Shown piece after piece: positions 48,901-59,900 of a stretch of 64,000 nucleotides of DNA. Source of the DNA: Sarcocystis neurona (lineage: Eukaryota; Apicomplexa; Conoidasida; Eucoccidiorida; Sarcocystidae); the NCBI GenBank assembly GCA_000727475.1, contig KL647289.1, positions 638,642-702,641 on the forward strand, in the 5' to 3' direction. The translations under genes were made by a program, and so were the position numbers. The notes under the pieces were generated by a model. It was not told the DNA's origin, ran no database searches, and saw only the letters and a program-made list of their open reading frames with translations. Every line of letters begins with the position of its first letter. The stretch's first letter is position 1.

Positions 48901-50993
48901 CTTCCTTGTTAAGGAATGAAATTTTGGCGCTGCGAGAACAACGACGCGCTGCAGAGACCCAGCAGCGACTGCAGACGATGCGTGACGAAAGAGACAAGGT
49001 ATTTGTTACTCTTAGCGACAACGGCACTGCTTCTTCTTCTTCGGGACTGCAGGGTAGCGAGCGGCAACGTCGAAGAACACCAGATTTTCTACGAGGGCCT
49101 GTCGCTGGCACGAGCGTAAAGTTGTCTCCACTTCCTTCCGATCATGCGTTCACACCAGTACATTGCTACCTACGCTACTGCTGCTGCTGTTGCTACTGTT
49201 GCTACAGCTGCTATTGTTGCTACTGCTGCTGCTGTTGCTACTGTTGCTACAGCTGCTGCTGTTGCTACTGCTGCTACTGTTCCTACTGCGACTACTGCTG
49301 CTGCTGTCGCTGCTGCTGCTGCTGTCGCTACTGCTACTGCTGTCGCTACTGCTGCTGCTACTATTGCTGCTGCTACTATTGCTGCTGCTGCTGTTGCTGC
49401 TGCTACTGCTACTGCTGCTGTTGCTGTCGCTAGGGCTGCTACTGCTGCTGTTGCTATTGCTGCAGCTGCTGTTGCGATTGCTGCAGCTGCAGTTGCTATT
49501 GCTGATGCTGCTGTTGCGATTGCTGCAGCTACTGCTGCGATTGCTGCAGCTGCTGTTGCTATTCCTGCTGTTGCTACTGCTGCTGCTGCTACCGCTACTG
49601 CTGCTGCCGTTACTATTGCTGCTGTTGCTACTGCTGTTGCTGTTGCTGCTGGCGCAGCTGTTGCAGCTGCATCTGTTAACGGAACGCCTGCGTGCCTCAG
49701 CAGAGGCCAGAATGCACCTTTCCTCCGGTTGCTGTGCTGCTACCGACCACATTGCTGCTGCGGGCATGAAGTTGCGCTCGTGCAACGACTAGTCGTTTTA
49801 CTCGTAGTAGGAGCGTCAGGCGTAGTGTTAGTAATGTAAAAGTAATAATTGTAGTAGATACGAATATAGACAAACTGTTGTGTGTAGATAGGGTATTTTT
49901 ATCGGTCAGTCATGATATGTACCTGCATTACATGTACGTAGAGGGTGTGTTATGTAGAAAGTCTGTATAATTTCTGTAGTTTGCTACACAGTAGTCGTAC
50001 CGTAGCGACCCCAAGAGTCAGCAGCTGGGAAAGATGGAGGTAGTGGCACTGGGGGGTTGTGATTGTGGTCCTGGTGGTCGTAGTGGCCTGGGCGTCGTAG
50101 TAGCCTGGGGGTCGTCGTCGCGTGGGGATCATAGCAGCGCAGGGGTCGTAGGTATATAATATCAGGCTGAGGGTCGTGACAGCGATAGAAACAGTAGATC
50201 GCTCGAGGAGTGGTAGTCATACTGTTATGCGTAGCGGGAGGAGAAGAGGAGGTCCTTCGTATAGTCACGCGGCGGCATTAGTAGTAATGTAGTCGTAGTA
50301 GTCGTAATGAAGATGGGACGTGTCTAAGGAGTGGTGGCCCCAGTGCTAGTAGGGATGGTAGTAGTAGTAGTAGTCGTAATGAAGATGGGACGTGTATGAG
50401 GAGGAGTGGTGGCGCTGGCAGAAGTAGGGATGGAACTAGTAGTACTTGTTGTCCTGGTGAAGATCGGACGTGTATGAGGCAGAGGACTGGTGGCACTACT
50501 AATAGTAGGGATGGTAGGAGTAGTTGTTGTTGTTGTAGTGAAGATGGGACGTGTGTGCGGAGGGGAGTGGTGGCGCTACTAACAGTAGGAGTAGTAATAG
50601 TGGTACTAGCTGCCCTAGTGAAGATGGGACGTCTAGTTGTAGGAGGTCTGTCGTGAGGAGTAAAAAGTGTCGTAGGGGTAGCAGGTCGACCAGTAGCGGT
50701 TGCCGTAGGGCTGTTGCTGGATCACACAAGTCGTTTTTCGCTGTGTGCCTCCGGCTGCGTGCGGCGGGGAGAGGAGGAGTTCTCCTTCTTCAACGAAGGA
50801 ATGTTGGCGTGGGCGATGGAGCGGATGCTGCTGTTATCGTTGCTGCTGCTGCTGCTGCCTCGATCGCGTTGCTGTGCAGGTGCAGGACATGCGACAGCAG
50901 CAGCTTCTCAGGTCGAAAGTGGAAACGCTGTACCGCTTAGGCGCAAACACTGAAGCCAAAAAACTCGCTGAGAGTTTGCAGCCCGCGAAATAA
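41430..50993 (+). CDS. SCI1-like conserved RS/K-rich nuclear protein
   Basis: Exons splice into one protein resembling the eukaryotic family that includes plant style cell-cycle inhibitor 1 and fungal homologues. Clear exons: 41430-41710, 42772-42956, 43230-43363, 44823-44933, 46241-46296, 48914-48998, 50880-50993 (TAA). One more low-complexity exon ends at 42713 at a GTGAGG donor; its start and frame are unresolved. The N-terminus is Ser/Arg-rich then Ser/Asp-rich, followed by a long Lys/Arg/Glu tract (nuclear-localisation-like). The core follows: YGKYGLL, then WKKRPEFSLWLIEVKG, then ELFKDYLEDFNTATLPSEKY and a YEAKQRM step. The C-terminal half is helical and ends in TLYRLGANTEAKKLAESL, a family-typical end. 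Phases match at every listed junction from 42772 onward. Introns are up to 2.6 kb and carry CTG tracts and several tandem arrays. The precise role is unknown; a nuclear RNA or chromatin role is inference. Confidence 0.72.
41815..42120. repeat. (TA)n/TCTC microsatellites in intron 1
   Basis: TATATG, (TC)n and (TA)n blocks alternate through 41815-42120. Confidence 0.75.
42960..43229 (+). other. intron with CTG-repeat acceptor tract
   Basis: The 273-bp intron 42957-43229 opens with GTGAGC and ends CTTCTTGTTAG. About half of it is CTG/GCT triplets immediately upstream of the acceptor, apparently serving as the pyrimidine-rich tract. Confidence 0.6.
43590..44045. repeat. degenerate minisatellite with TGCATGC motif
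   Basis: About six copies of a GTAGCTGGGGTTGACTGCAT-like element at 43662, 43770, 43850, 43900, 43957 and 44021, each paired with a TGCATGC or GCATGC palindrome (43620, 43735, 43826, 43882, 43936, 43992). The spacing shrinks from over 100 to about 55 bp. Intronic in the SCI1-like gene. Confidence 0.75.
44340..44362. repeat. (TA)n microsatellite
   Basis: Uninterrupted TATATA run. Confidence 0.8.
44595..44822 (+). repeat. CTG/GCT tract before a splice acceptor
   Basis: CTG triplets with variants fill 44597-44710 and continue interrupted until the TTCGCCAG acceptor at 44822 of the SCI1-like gene. Frames open here are intronic. Confidence 0.65.
45571..45750. repeat. GATA-type array
   Basis: TAGATAGATATAGATAGA blocks with three TAGATAGATGGGGTA-like units in 45665-45710. 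On the minus strand it reads TCTATCTATA. Intronic. Confidence 0.88.
46930..46943. promoter_or_regulatory. inverted repeat GGTGT-CACT-ACACC
   Basis: Exact arms. With flanks the symmetry extends to CGGGTGT...ACACCCG (46928-46945). Confidence 0.45.
47755..48015. repeat. array of degenerate GTGTACGTACACC units
   Basis: Five or six units, about 45-60 bp apart: AGTGTACGTACACCTCGACTC (47763), AGTGTACGGACACCTCGACTC (47812), a GTGGACGCGCACCTCGG variant (about 47852), AGTGTACGTATGTCTCG (47904), AGTGTAGATACACACC (about 47952) and GGTGTACGTACACCTCGG (48001). Each is followed by a GTTGTTNTAGNAGCGG-like spacer. It lies in an intron of the plus-strand gene. Confidence 0.8.
47950..48756 (-). CDS. antisense ORF nested in an intron, unknown
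   Basis: A minus-strand frame is open for 268 codons inside the 2.6-kb intron 46297-48913 of the SCI1-like gene. It lies in mostly non-triplet DNA, so openness is not simply a repeat effect. The central part (about 48500-48150) has mixed, protein-like composition with hydrophobic segments. The 3' end runs through the palindrome array. There is no ATG at the 5' end of the frame (first in-frame Met near 48380) and no recognised domain. It could be a real nested gene, an exon, or chance. Confidence 0.25.
   Translation of the reverse strand: MLPWTAICSRPRRLSQPLLHLFPTCLYAIFLSQEFHPLHFRQKLLFPLKYTRTTHSRPAVFCTPRLTDRPILPPSPFLPDKLNAAILHQSHLRSFRISRIRFFVTDYSTTSFTVRPLAPVLRRLMTSALPTSFVVAGYLFTDSDFVRMLTDKYMCEDHTPVCTRTGERKAVLRYIDTRVYRLLQRAPLFFGASLFMSLLTEVNLWGEEDMYARASCYFLTCAHIHVLPLQQKFSFWRTVRSLCCNQPRCTYTVHPPFTPALRPGVYLH
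48001..48014. promoter_or_regulatory. palindrome GGTGTACGTACACC
   Basis: Exact copy, at the right end of the degenerate array 47755-48015. Confidence 0.5.
49160..49675 (+). repeat. CTG/GTT/CTA triplet array in intron
   Basis: About 500 bp of GCT, GTT, ACT and ATT triplets (CTGTTGCTACTGCTG type) in the SCI1-like gene's last intron. All three plus frames and one minus frame stay open, giving spurious Ala/Thr/Val, Leu and Ser/Asn polypeptides. Confidence 0.85.
50295..50665. repeat. ~75-bp tandem repeat, 5 units, GTA-triplet rich
   Basis: The core GAAGATGGGACGTGT recurs at 50309, 50381, 50459 (one change), 50540 and 50620. Between cores are GGAGTGGTGGC and GTAGTAGTAGT steps. It lies in the last intron of the SCI1-like gene, preceded at 50040-50160 by a shorter GTCGTAGTNGCCTGGG repeat. 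Confidence 0.82.
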
Positions 50994-51311
50994 TTTTTTT
51001 TCAACTACGAGGATAACGCGAAGTCATTCCGGTAGACACACATATGTACATTTCATCCCCGGAGACACACTTGTGCACATATCGTACACATATAGACAAT
51101 CTTTTCATACCTGTCTCTCTGCCCTGCATATCTCCTCTCTGCACTATCTTTTTCTCTGTCTCTCTTTTCTTAGTTCACGGGGTGCGTCTTCTCTGTTTCT
51201 CTTCTCCCCTTTGTCGTCGCTCCCTCTCTGTGTCTCCTCCCGACTGCGATTAGGTGTTGCTCAAGTAAGAAGACGACAGCAGTTACAGACAACATTTTTA
51301 TTATTATTTTT

Positions 51312-53377
51312 ATGGTAACGTCGTCTCGTACATATGGCTGCGGGATGTTCGCACGTGTGAGCCTGATGACAACCTGGTTGCCTCCTCTTTATATGCACAT
51401 TTCGAAGAAACTCATAACATCAACCGCGGGACAACTGGATTTGACGCGAAGAGTCCTGTTCATGACAGCGGGCAGCGGTGTTGACACACGTATGCGTCTC
51501 TGTATTTTGCATATTGATATGTCTGAACATACTCCAGGCTTCGCCAGTTGTTTCTCTCATCTTAGTAGCAGGGCAGTTTCCTCGTGTCTGGGTCCTTGGT
51601 ACTCGTGCACAGAGATTCTGTGAGCAACCGGTCTTTCTGTAGCGTGCGTCTGCAGTTGTGAACGTACACGTGAACTTATCTGTTCAAATGTGACAGCACT
51701 CAGGTGCGTGCGCGCAAGGTGAATATACGACGAGTCGCTCTGTCGCGACGCTGGGGATGATTTTAGTCGGTCGTGTTGCTGTCTACGGACGGTCGCGCAG
51801 CGCGCTTGTCACTTCCACACATTTCGACTCACACCGGTAGCTACACATTTTAGCATAAACAGCTCTGCAACTCCCTTTTACACTGCACACGTTTATCGTG
51901 ATGCATACGAACTACACATGTATACACTGAGACACATTTATTACGCTAGTTACGTATGAAGACCCGTCCGGGCGGCGCGTATTGCACTGTGGCGAGGTGC
52001 TGCGGGCTCGCGCCTACAATGCGTTGATCGTTTTATAGAGAGCTGGTCACGACATAATTTTCTGCTTTAGGTAGTACTTATCTGCAGAGGAGGCACACAA
52101 CGTCCGGTAAGTCTCTGTGTCCGAGGGGACGTGGAAGTGTCACTGCAAAGCACGAGCCCTACTGATCCTTTTGACGTCCCAACGAGACGCCGCAAAAGCT
52201 TGTAAATCAACCGTTGTGCGAGAAGATGGGAAGAGGGGAGGACTTGCGCAACACGGAATCACGGGTCCAATAGGAAATAACGACACCGCGTCGACTCGCT
52301 GTCGTAAAATGTAAACCGCTGCTCCACTACAGGACGGACGGGGTCCCACTCGGGAATTTTCCCCAGAATGTGTTTCGACAACCTACCGCTCAATTCGTCC
52401 CCGGGGCTATCTTTGTCATCAATATATATGTATATATATATAGATATATGTATATATATGTATGTATATACACGTATACTTTCATACCCCGTTTATGTGG
52501 TTATATATGTGTACAACAACGTATATCAGTCCCTGTATATACGTCTGCACCTGTAGCAAAGTCGTAGACATTTATGCTCACTCGTAGGTGCGTAAGTACA
52601 CAAACACGTCAGAACGCATTTACATGTGTTTCTGCGTACGCGGACTGCGCCAGTATGCTTCCCGTCGTTTGAGCTGCAGGTTTAGTTAGAAAATCCACAA
52701 TATAGGGACAGCAGGACTTCGAGTCAGTCAACAACTTTTTACCGAATATAGCGTTGCCAACCACTACAGAGTCGTAGTCGAAAGATCTATTTAGTGATAT
52801 AGTGGATCTTTATGGCTTGTCAGCTGCAAATACTCTTCGACCGCATTGCCCGTGAAGCAAGACAGAATCAGGCGAACGAATGCTATTGCGTGCCGCCTGA
52901 GTATCTAAAGAGCGTGCCCTGAGTGCTGGGATCTACAACGTCCTCACTGTTCTAATACTAGTAAAATACAAAATGCTACGCATACTGCCGTCACGACTGC
53001 ACCTGGCCGCCCACCAGTCGTTGTGTGTTTTCTCCGACAGCATATTTAGCTATATGTGTATACGTGCTCCCCTCTTATGTATGAAACAACAAACTGCACC
53101 TCGCCTGTTTGTACCTTGAGTATGTGCGTAGCGCATAATTTCCACTATTAGCATGCGGGAGTTTCGCAGCCAGCATCCGAGCGGCGGTACCCCCCTATGT
53201 ATGGGCGGCACAAATACGCTGAATGCACGAACGCAAAGAACAGAGCACCTTCTCGTGCAAATTCATGTTAAACACGAAGCGCACTGTCTTAGCACTTACG
53301 CGGACCTTGAAGGACATGTCTGGTTACAACTGGAAGCAAGACGCATGCAGACATTTCTCTACACGGTGCCGCCGTAG
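51312..53377 (+). CDS. hypothetical protein, last two exons supported
   Basis: Not recognised. The last exon 53152-53377 (TAG 53375-53377) follows a TCCACTATTAG acceptor and encodes about 74 residues of non-repetitive sequence with a beta-rich segment HLLVQIHVKHEAH. A small exon 52075-52106 (YLSAEEAHNV, donor CG/GTAAGT) joins it in compatible phase. The start is uncertain: ATG 51312 opens a 59-codon block ending at a C/GTATGC donor, but its phase 1 does not match the phase 0 needed at 52075, so another exon or a different first exon must exist. The product is short and soluble. It may be a small conserved coccidian protein. Confidence 0.38.
52420..52475. repeat. (TA)n/TATG microsatellite
   Basis: Alternating TATATG/TATATA block in the intron between the two supported exons. 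Confidence 0.7.
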
Positions 53378-56300
53378 TTATCTAGTCCTAGACTTCACCG
53401 TACCTATGAGGGAAATATACAGACTGACCCACTGGCACTCAGTTCCATGCGGAACGAATTCCTGCAAGTACGCATACTCCCATCCCGCCCAAGTGGGTTC
53501 GTGCGCACGCGCACACATATGTGGAGTGGGAGATCCTTTTCTTCCCTGTTTCTCGCTTTTCAACCTAAAAAGTCGTACGGCAGACTAGTAAGTGTGAGTG
53601 TAATCGGTTTGTCAGGGTCGTGTTTTCCGGTACTTCTTTCCAGAGCTGTAGCCCCAAGAGGAATCGTAGCCCCGTGCTCCTGTCTGTGTGCTTCCCTCAA
53701 GCCGATCCGGCAGGTAGAGTGCAGAACCACCATGGGGGAGACGGGACAGCACCCGACAGTCGAGGTGACGCTATGGGAAACGCATGTGGGGCACACTTCC
53801 TTCCAGAACTCACTTAGAATCTCTTGCCCGCCGAATGAGGGGCATGAGACAGCGCCCATGCATCGAGATGGCAGAGGTTAAGAGAAATACGTGCGGGATA
53901 TCACGGGAGCACTCCCCACGAAAACTCACGTAGAATGTCGTGCCTCCTCAGTGAGCTTGCCTCATTCCCACAATAAGGTACTTGCTTGAGCGTTTCCGCT
54001 GTGTGTCTCAGACTGTAGGATCCAGCCTACCTTGTGCAAGAAATGCAGAGGAGTGATGTCTTAGCAGACACAGTGAAGCGAGGCGAGCAACAGGAAATTT
54101 GTGAACGCGTAGCTGCCTGGCGACGGGAAACGCGTGTTACACAGTGCTACAGGCTCCGTGCGACCACATGCCCAAAGCGATTCTGACTGCGCCGGGAATC
54201 CCGTCAACACACGGGCCACCAACGCACGTGTGCCCTCTTCGGCTTCTAGTTCTACTCCTGTTGCTCGCCGATGTCGTTGTGGCAACGTCTCTGTACACGT
54301 AGTAGACTCGTGTATTTCAGTGAGGCGCTCTTCTGAATGGTAAACGGTGAGCGGTAAACGGTTTGTTCAAGACTACCTAAGCGGCGGTTCAGTCCTGTCG
54401 TCTCCGTTCTGCTTTGTCTGCACGCCCTACGCAATGGCTCTGCTGCAGAGAATAGGCTTCATGCTTGCGGCACGCAGATCCCTTCCTGCACACTTCCCTA
54501 CACAGAGGAGCTTGTGATTCCCTACCCACTGCACTTGAAGACGTTTAACTATTTCGAGTCTGAGAGTGACAAGGTGGACGCAATGGAAAGGAAGAGTTCT
54601 GCCGCTGTGTACGCGCAAACGTCTAGGAATTCATGCATAGGCGTGTGAGTGTGACTAGCAGCTATGTCAGTGAGTGATGCGAGTGAGGCGACCATAAGCA
54701 AGTGGAAACGCATCACAAGCAGCAGGATCGGTGGAACAAAGCTGGTTTACTTTACCGTAGCAGCAGCGGCAGCAGCCGGAGCAGGAGTCGCAGCACTAAG
54801 AGTACTGGCTGCGCCATAGGCCAGAATGGGCAGTTTACGTGGCGACAACCTCTGTCCCGGCGGCCACATCGGTGTGGCCGATAACCGGCAGCAAAGCAGA
54901 CTGAACTAACCCGCGGAGCTGTACGGTCACATCCGTGTGGCCGATAACCGGCATCAAAGCAGACTGAACTAACCCGCGAAGCTGTACGTGAACACAAGGG
55001 AAACACGCAGTGTGTGACTTCTCAAAAGAAGTGCTCTCTGCTGCCGATTTAAGTACAGACGAAGAGTATTACTAGGATGTTTAAAAGTGCAGACCGCAGT
55101 GGGCGGGGAAAAGGGAGCGAGGAGGTGCGCTTGGTCGCATGTTGCCTGCTGTCGCGTCTGGTTGAGCAACCGTCTGTCATCCAGGCACCAGGAGAACCTT
55201 CCAAGTGTTGCTGGGTCAAGCCATCTGCCGGCAGGCCCCGCTCTACAATTGCAAGTGTGAACCATCATACGTTTGTGCGGCAAAAAAGATAGACACAATA
55301 GTGCAAGACACCTCACCAAATCGAAAACGCAGAATCTTAGCAGTGGCTCCCCACTACTGTAAACAGGATTTGTATCGCCCATCAGTGGAACTACGCCCGT
55401 CCACTATCAAGGAACGACCCAGAAGTCATCCGTACTTCGGTGGGATCTTGCAAAGCGAACTCAACAGCGCGACTCCACAGCTGACAGCGGGGCCCTCCGT
55501 GGGGCAATTTAGCTTGTGTCACGCAGTTAACAGATTTGTACTGCTGAATGCCACCGGAGAGGAGAAAACAAATGGAAAATGCATGTAAATCATACTCACG
55601 GTGTCTGTCGCCTCTTGCCGGCTCGAACGCAAGTACGTGCTCACCCGCACCGCGCGCACACGAATCCACTTTTTCTTCCGGCCGAGCACTCCGTAGACAC
55701 GCACTGACTGCACTGCATTACCCGAGGCCGTTGCTAGGGAGAGTCGACCCCCACGACTCGCTTTGGAGGAGATCGTCAACGCAAGCCCCTGATCTCTTCG
55801 CCGCAGCTGTATCCGTCCCCTGAATAGGGAAAAGAATGTATGCAGAAACGTCTCCAAATGTGAAGAAATAGGCTCACAGAGCACACCCACGGTACAGCAT
55901 ACCTGACACACGAACATGCTTTGCACGCTCTCACCACACAGCTCTAACTGCTGGTGGGATTTCTTACGTACGTGGAATATCTGCAGACAAGTGTTTGTTT
56001 TGAAGGCCTGTTATGCAGGACTGCACCCGGTTGCAGGAGGCGATTTCTGTAGGCGGTGCGCTCAGGAGACACTGTTGCAAACTAACTGCATCACCTACGG
56101 TTGCAGGAGCTTCACAGGCAGCAACGAAAGCCGCAAAAAAGACGGTGAGGCACGATGGAGTGTCTGTTTCTGTCTGGTTCCATCCATTCAGCACATCCCA
56201 CTGGAGGATCCCTCCGACAGCAACAACAGTGGCAACAACGGAGATAACACCACCTGTAGAGCAAAGTGCTTCTGCCCGAGCCCTTACGAGCGAATGCGGA

Positions 56301-56967
56301 AAAATGCGGTCACCACCCCTTCACTGTGCCGGCTGCTGTTGACGCAGAGAAGAGGCTTTAGTTGATCCCTGGCAAGAACCACCATTTCCCGGAGCGGTTA
56401 AATACAAACATCACCTCTCTTGCTGCTCGTCTTTAAAATCTATTCCCACTACTCTTGCTGTCGTATCATTAGAAACAGCGCGGTTCCGTCGCTACACCTG
56501 CCCTTTCCCTCTCAGTCGCTTCTGCTTTACGGCGGTGTCGGTGCGTATGCGACGCAGGCTCTCTCTACCTGGAAGTAGCCCCTTTAGATCCCCTGCGGAA
56601 CTCGCGTAGTCCACTGGGAGGCGCAACCTCCATACCAGCACCACATCGGGCGATTATGATCCCACTGCAGCTACAGAGACACTGGCGGCTGTAGCTGGTG
56701 TCTCACAGCGGAATTAACCAGGAAAAAACATACTTCCCCATCCTGTGGTTTCCACCCCTGTGTTCCCCTGGTGACAGGTGGGGCTTGGGGAGTTTTCACA
56801 CTTGCAGAAAATAGGATGTAATTCTTGCGGCTTCGGTTGTTGTCTTCAGTTGTACTTACCCACTCATCCAGTGCAGCAGTGCAGTCGACCACTGCCGAGC
56901 TCCGCGCGCCGCTCGAGGCACCGTCATTTTCTGCCCTTCATTTCCGTTCTGGTGTACACTTCCCACA
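53378..56967. other. repeat-poor intergenic region, no firm gene
   Basis: Frames of 100-150 codons occur on the plus strand at 53447-53881, 55205-55588 and 55916-56365 and on the minus strand at 54969-55382, but overlapping frames compete and splice borders were not found. One minus block (54285-54064) and one plus block (56013-56342) read most protein-like. I assign nothing. Confidence 0.35.
54860..54989. repeat. 65-bp tandem duplication
   Basis: Two near-identical 65-bp copies containing GTGTGGCCGATAACCGGCA, AAAGCAGACTGAACTAACCC and GCTGTACG. Confidence 0.85.
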
Positions 56968-59900
56968 ATGTACATGCTTAGCTGTTGCTTGGAGAGTCTA
57001 GAGACTCCTCTCGATTACTCCATTCTGGGGGAAGACGTTTCGGCCGAACATCGAACGCACGACGATGTACGCAGCTGTGGGACGCAGCTGCCCGCCCCCG
57101 ATTTCAGCATCAGCACCGGACTGGCAGAGGGGAAGCGCCTGGTTCAAGTCGACACAACAACAACTGCGGAAGACTCGACTCTGTTCACCGAACAGTCCCA
57201 GGCATTTAAGGAGGTCCCGGCTGAGCAAGTTTCCCAAGTAGGGAGAAATACACTGGGTCGTTATTTGAAATTATCCCTGCGGACTTCTTGAAGCTAACGT
57301 CCAGTATCAAGCAAATTTATCCGTATGTACCGCTGTTTTTGATTGCCGTGATTTTGCTCTAGTGCACAGTTCAATGCACACATGCTTGAGCATACCCTCA
57401 AAACTAGTGGGCGAGATTGTTGCCTTTCTTTAACAAGGTCCTCTGCATATGTAAGCAATAGCGAGTGTCATTAGCCAAGCGGACACCTATTATGAATCCA
57501 CCCAAGCTATAATAATGGGTAGGTGCGAGCGAACAAATTTTTTAGCTGCATTTGTTTCAGACGTGGTAGTCGTGCGGTTAGACCTGCACAGAAATACTTC
57601 TCATAGGCCAACTACGCATCCTCACCAACTACAATTTGTTCACATATTTTCGGCTGTACCCTGTCAACTGCAGTAACGGATACTCAAATCACCTACTTCA
57701 GATCTTATGGTTGCACGAGGCGCAGAGTCGCACGATTAATGTGTGAATCGTTCATCCAGTAAGGAAGCAGGGCGTTTTGTCAGGACACGGCCGCACCGCG
57801 TTCGGCAGTGGCTATAGCCGGTTTTGCCCTCTCCGTACGGCCACTGGGCTACTGCTGCAGGTCCTGCGTTGCGAAACGGCACACCTGAACGACACCTCCC
57901 CATTTGCATACGTAGTCTAGTCAAGTATGTACGGACGCTCGCGCTCTTTTCAGGCTACGAACTGGATGTGCTAGGTCTTGCAGATACGCACCTTAAGTCT
58001 ACACACATTCAACTGCCTCTCTTCTTGATATATTCGGCAGGTGCAAAAATGTGCAGGTGTAGACGCAAACACAGTGAACACGCGTACCCGCAGGCTAGGC
58101 GAATGATCTGCAAACGGATTGTGGGCACCAGCGGTCCTCCTTTGTATAAAGAAAGGGTATCCATGATGTCGAAGTGCGGGGAGTTAAGGAGCACAATTCA
58201 GTGTTGTTCTCCGTGCCACCGCTGTCATTACGCGTTTTCAGAGGGAGGTGGAGCCGCGTGAGTCGGAATCTGCAACAGCAAATGGACCGCAAGTGAACCA
58301 CGAACCTGAGAAGCAGCAGGAGACGGCAGAAGCGCCAACGGATACATTCCATCAGGTGACCGGACCGCAAGTGAATCCCCAATCGGAGAAGCAGCAAGAG
58401 ACGGCAGCAGCACCAACAGGTACATTCCATCAAAGGAGTGAGCACTTGCGGTATTGCGCTGGGCTGCCGTCGCTGCCATTCCAATGCAGCAATTTCGTAC
58501 TATCACACACTATTAAAGGGCTTGACCCGCGCGAAGCACTAATGATCTTCAGCTTCCTTTGCAGGCGTCTGGTCATGTGTGCGTACCGACAAATCTGACG
58601 TTCCGTAAATCAGCTGAACCTCGTATCTTTCTTCTGGGTGACGTCTGAAATTTTGTCTCACAAAAAGGCCCAACTAGTTCGTTTACACAGGTTCATAGCC
58701 ACAAGACGCTGGTTAAGGACACAAAATGTTTTGTCGACATGATCGCGTATAAGGTAACCTTTCAGACTATGGGTAAAATGTCCATGCCCTGAAGGTGCTT
58801 AACGCTCTGGTATACTTTTTAGCTAGTTGTCGCTGGGTGCAATGTTGTTGAATCTGCCCAGGAGAGTCGATCTTCAACGCGTAATTTTAGGCAACATCCT
58901 TGCTGTCAGGAGCTCGGCATGCTGTACCCAGACGGCCACAACAGCCCTGGGGCGAGCACATTTTACTGTTGCTGCTACATAGCTCGTATTGGTCAGTTCT
59001 TCCCTGTAGCAACAGCAGATTTACTGTTGCTGCTACATAGCGCGTATTGATTAGTTCTTTCCTGGGAGGGAGCGTTATTCTGCATCGACGCCGAGTTCAG
59101 CTTTTAATCTGAGCCCGCGCCAGGAAGTCACTTGGTTGCGCTAAATGAAATAAAAATTTATGAGCGATATCCTTTACGTACGGGCGCCTACACGAGCCCG
59201 AGAGATGGGTGGACTTCCGGGGTACGCTCGAACCATGTGTAATCCGACGCAGGTGCAGGCTTTTGTGTTCAAGCAGAGGAGAGAAGCTGAAGCTCACACA
59301 CAGACGTGTAGTTATCAGCGGACGTGGCTTTGTACAATCTCTACTGTGAAGGTGAAGGAATCATGGGGTATGGCGTAGTGGGTTGAGGATACCTCTGGAG
59401 GGATGTGTGACAAAACCCAGTAGGACGATTGAGCGTGCACAGATCCTGTGTAGCCACGTACGTTAGAGTCGTGCGTTATGCGCGCTGAGTAGAAGTAATG
59501 TGGCGTCGTTGACAAGCTGCTGCTGTTAACAGGGTGCTGGCTTGTTTTTGTAGAGTCGTGCGTTACGCGCGCTAAGTCGAAGTAGTGTGGTATCGTTGAT
59601 GGGCTGCCGCTGTTAACAGGGGTGCTGGCTTGTTCTCTTCAGGCGTGCAATATCAAGGACCTTATAAGAACGGGAAACGTCACGGCTACGGGATCCTCAT
59701 TCGTCCATGTGGATCGCGTTTCGAGGGCGAGTTTCGCGATGACGCAGCGAACGGTTACGGCACTTTTTATCATCCATCTGGTAAGAAAATTATTTATAGC
59801 TGATTCGGCTTCGCTCCGTAGTACGAATGAAATTTGTTTCCACTATAGAACGTCGGTACCTCTCGATTGTCCAAACGAAGAAAAGTCATCTCCAGCAAGT

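Noticed and set aside
49144..49839. 200-230 codon Ala/Thr/Val, Leu and Ser/Asn frames
   Set aside because: They all lie in one CTG/GTT triplet array inside an intron bounded by well-phased exons (48998 and 50880).
59311..59372. Possible extra MORN half-repeat ([15 protein letters not shown])
   Set aside because: Its phase does not fit the neighbouring exons in either direction, and the pattern is too short.
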